Source: Donghicola sp036139795 (lineage in GTDB: Bacteria > Pseudomonadota > Alphaproteobacteria > Rhodobacterales > Rhodobacteraceae). Taken from it: a stretch of DNA of 57,867 nt. Both the position numbers and the translations under genes were made by a program. The notes below the pieces were generated by a model. That model saw only the letters and a list, made by a program, of their open reading frames with translations, searched no databases and was not told the origin of the DNA. Location: the NCBI GenBank assembly GCA_036139795.1, contig JAYZYX010000017.1, positions 1 through 57,867 on the forward strand. The letters run 5' to 3'. This document shows positions 56,698 to 57,867 of the stretch, in pieces; the first letter of the stretch is position 1; the number at the start of each line of letters is the position of its first letter.

Positions 56698-57867
56698 ATG
56701 TCGGAATATGTCGAACGTCACGGCCTGAAGGTCGCAGCCCCTTTGGCCAAGCTGGTTGAAGAACAAGTGCTGCTGAATGTGAGCGCGGATGATTTCTGGG
56801 CGGGCTATGCCGCCATGTTGCGGGATCTGGCGCCCAAGAACGCGGCGCTGCTGGCCAAGCGTGATGCGCTGCAAAGCCAGATTGATGACTGGCACAAGGC
56901 TCGTGCCGGTAAGGCCATCGATGCCGCCGAATACCAGTCGTTCCTGCGTGAGATCGGCTATCTGGTGGACGCGCCCGCGCCCTTCACCATGGGCACCCAG
57001 AATGTGGACCCCGAGATCGCAACCGTTGCAGGTCCCCAGTTGGTGGTGCCGGTGATGAACGCGCGTTTTGCGTTGAACGCGGCGAATGCACGTTGGGGCT
57101 CTCTTTATGATGCGCTTTACGGCACCGACGCGATCCCCGGCACCGCTAAGGCGGGCGGCTATGACGCCGAACGTGGCGCGAAGGTGATCGCATGGGGCCG
57201 CGCCCATCTGGACAAGGTTGCGCCCCTGGCTGGTGGCAGTTGGGCAGGCGTTCAGGCGATGGACGTGCGCGATGGCATTCTATTCGTGACCGTAGACGGG
57301 GATGAAACCGGCCTAGCCGATCCGTCGCAATTCGCGGGTCACACGGAAAAGGGCGATGTGTTCCTGAAGGTGAACGGCCTGCTGATCCAGATCGTGATCA
57401 ACGCAGACTCGCCCATCGGCAAGGATGATCCTGCCCATATTTCAGACATCCGTCTGGAAAGCGCTCTGACCGCAATTCAGGACTGCGAAGATTCAGTTGC
57501 TGCAGTGGATGCCGAAGATAAGTGCGTGGTCTACGCCAACTGGCTTGGCCTGATGAAAGGCGATCTGGAAGAGAGCTTTGAAAAGGGCGGCAAGGTGATG
57601 ACCCGCCGTCTGAACCCTGACGTGACCTACCTGTCGCCCGAAGGTGCGCCGGTCATCCATCCCGGCCGCGTTGTTTTGCTGGTCCGCAATGTGGGTCACC
57701 TGATGACCACCGATGCGGTTCTGCTGGACGGACAAGAGACCCCCGAAGGCATGCTGGATGCCGCCATCACCGTGGCCGCGGCCATGCATGATCTGGCGCG
57801 CAGTACCAACAACAACTCGCGTCACGGGTCGGTATATGTGGTGAAGCCCAAGATGCACGGCCCCGAA
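56698..57867 (+). CDS. glcB: Malate synthase G, 3' end cut off by the window
   Basis: The first 390 codons of malate synthase G (normally about 720 residues), which condenses glyoxylate and acetyl-CoA to malate. Visible are SEYVERHGLKVAAPLAKLVEEQVL, the VDAPAPFTMGTQNVDPEIATVAGPQLVVP segment, ARWGSLYDALYGTDAI, FLKVNGLLIQIVIN, and DIRLESALTAIQDCEDSVAAVDAEDK with the active-site ED pair. GGAGG precedes the ATG. The catalytic C-terminal half lies beyond the window. Confidence 0.96.
   Translation, partial: MSEYVERHGLKVAAPLAKLVEEQVLLNVSADDFWAGYAAMLRDLAPKNAALLAKRDALQSQIDDWHKARAGKAIDAAEYQSFLREIGYLVDAPAPFTMGTQNVDPEIATVAGPQLVVPVMNARFALNAANARWGSLYDALYGTDAIPGTAKAGGYDAERGAKVIAWGRAHLDKVAPLAGGSWAGVQAMDVRDGILFVTVDGDETGLADPSQFAGHTEKGDVFLKVNGLLIQIVINADSPIGKDDPAHISDIRLESALTAIQDCEDSVAAVDAEDKCVVYANWLGLMKGDLEESFEKGGKVMTRRLNPDVTYLSPEGAPVIHPGRVVLLVRNVGHLMTTDAVLLDGQETPEGMLDAAITVAAAMHDLARSTNNNSRHGSVYVVKPKMHGPE

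Noticed and set aside
1..57867. CRISPR arrays, insertion sequences, prophage genes
   Set aside because: No regularly spaced direct repeats, transposase, integrase or phage structural genes were seen anywhere in the window.

Overview
The window looks like chromosome from a Rhodobacterales alphaproteobacterium of the Roseobacter type. The evidence is high-GC coding sequence with alphaproteobacterial gene neighbourhoods (hemD - mitofilin/Mic60-like - hemY-like; mutM diverging from ubiE-ubiB; rpsT followed by dnaA), a compact flagellar cluster carrying the alphaproteobacterial markers flaF, flbT, motE and a DUF1217 gene, and candidate CtrA (TTAA-N7-TTAAC) and CcrM (GANTC) sites. All identifications are by reading the sequence; no search was run.

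Layout. 1-9.9 kb is housekeeping: the start of a secreted protein (-), ahcY, a DUF2853 gene, a DUF1761 membrane protein (-), a minus-strand run tsaD-gpsA-YciI-EVE, then hemD, a Mic60-like membrane protein and a HemY-N/TPR protein (+), and tRNA-Thr(CGU). 9.9-12.5 kb is a small accessory patch: a gene-poor AT-rich gap and two secreted Cys-containing proteins, the second ending in two DM9-like (DUF3421) repeats. 12.5-41.0 kb is one nearly unbroken flagellar cluster of back-and-forth operons: motB-flgE-flgK-flgL-flgI (+); fliF-fliH-fliN-fliP (-); fliL-orf-motE-motA-orf-flhA-fliR-flhB-orf (+); flgB-flgC-fliE-fliQ-flgF-flgG-flgA-flgH-fliL2 (-); fliI (+); fliC-flaF-flbT-DUF1217 (-); flgJ-like and flgN-like (-); fliK-flgD (+). 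Rod, rings, hook, filament, export gate and stator are all present, but no fliG, fliM or fliO homologue was seen. 41.0-45.5 kb holds ubiE-ubiB (-), mutM, an enoyl-CoA hydratase gene and rpsT. 45.5-53.5 kb is the replication block dnaA-dnaN-recF, a VOC gene, a LysE-type exporter gene and gyrB. 53.6-55.2 kb carries two tandem secreted HExxH proteins (-). The end has a gene-poor 0.6 kb gap, an IclR regulator (-) and the divergent, truncated start of malate synthase G (+).

How it fits together. The flagellar operons diverge from three short control regions, and each has a one-mismatch CtrA-type site (before motB, between fliF and fliL, between flgB and fliI). This suggests that stator/hook, MS ring/export gate and rod/ATPase genes are started together by CtrA. 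The fliC leader has two adjacent stem-loops and lies beside flaF-flbT, as expected for FlbT-type control of flagellin mRNA. The long dnaA leader holds eight GANTC sites in about 300 bases plus inverted repeats, pointing to methylation-linked control of replication initiation.

Most unusual items: the GANTC cluster at dnaA, the set of CtrA-type sites, a bacterial DM9-repeat protein paired with a paralogous neighbour, a 432-residue secreted protein between motA and flhA in an AT-rich stretch, the tandem HExxH pair, and an orphan perfect-arm ATACCCC/GGGGTAT operator-like palindrome.
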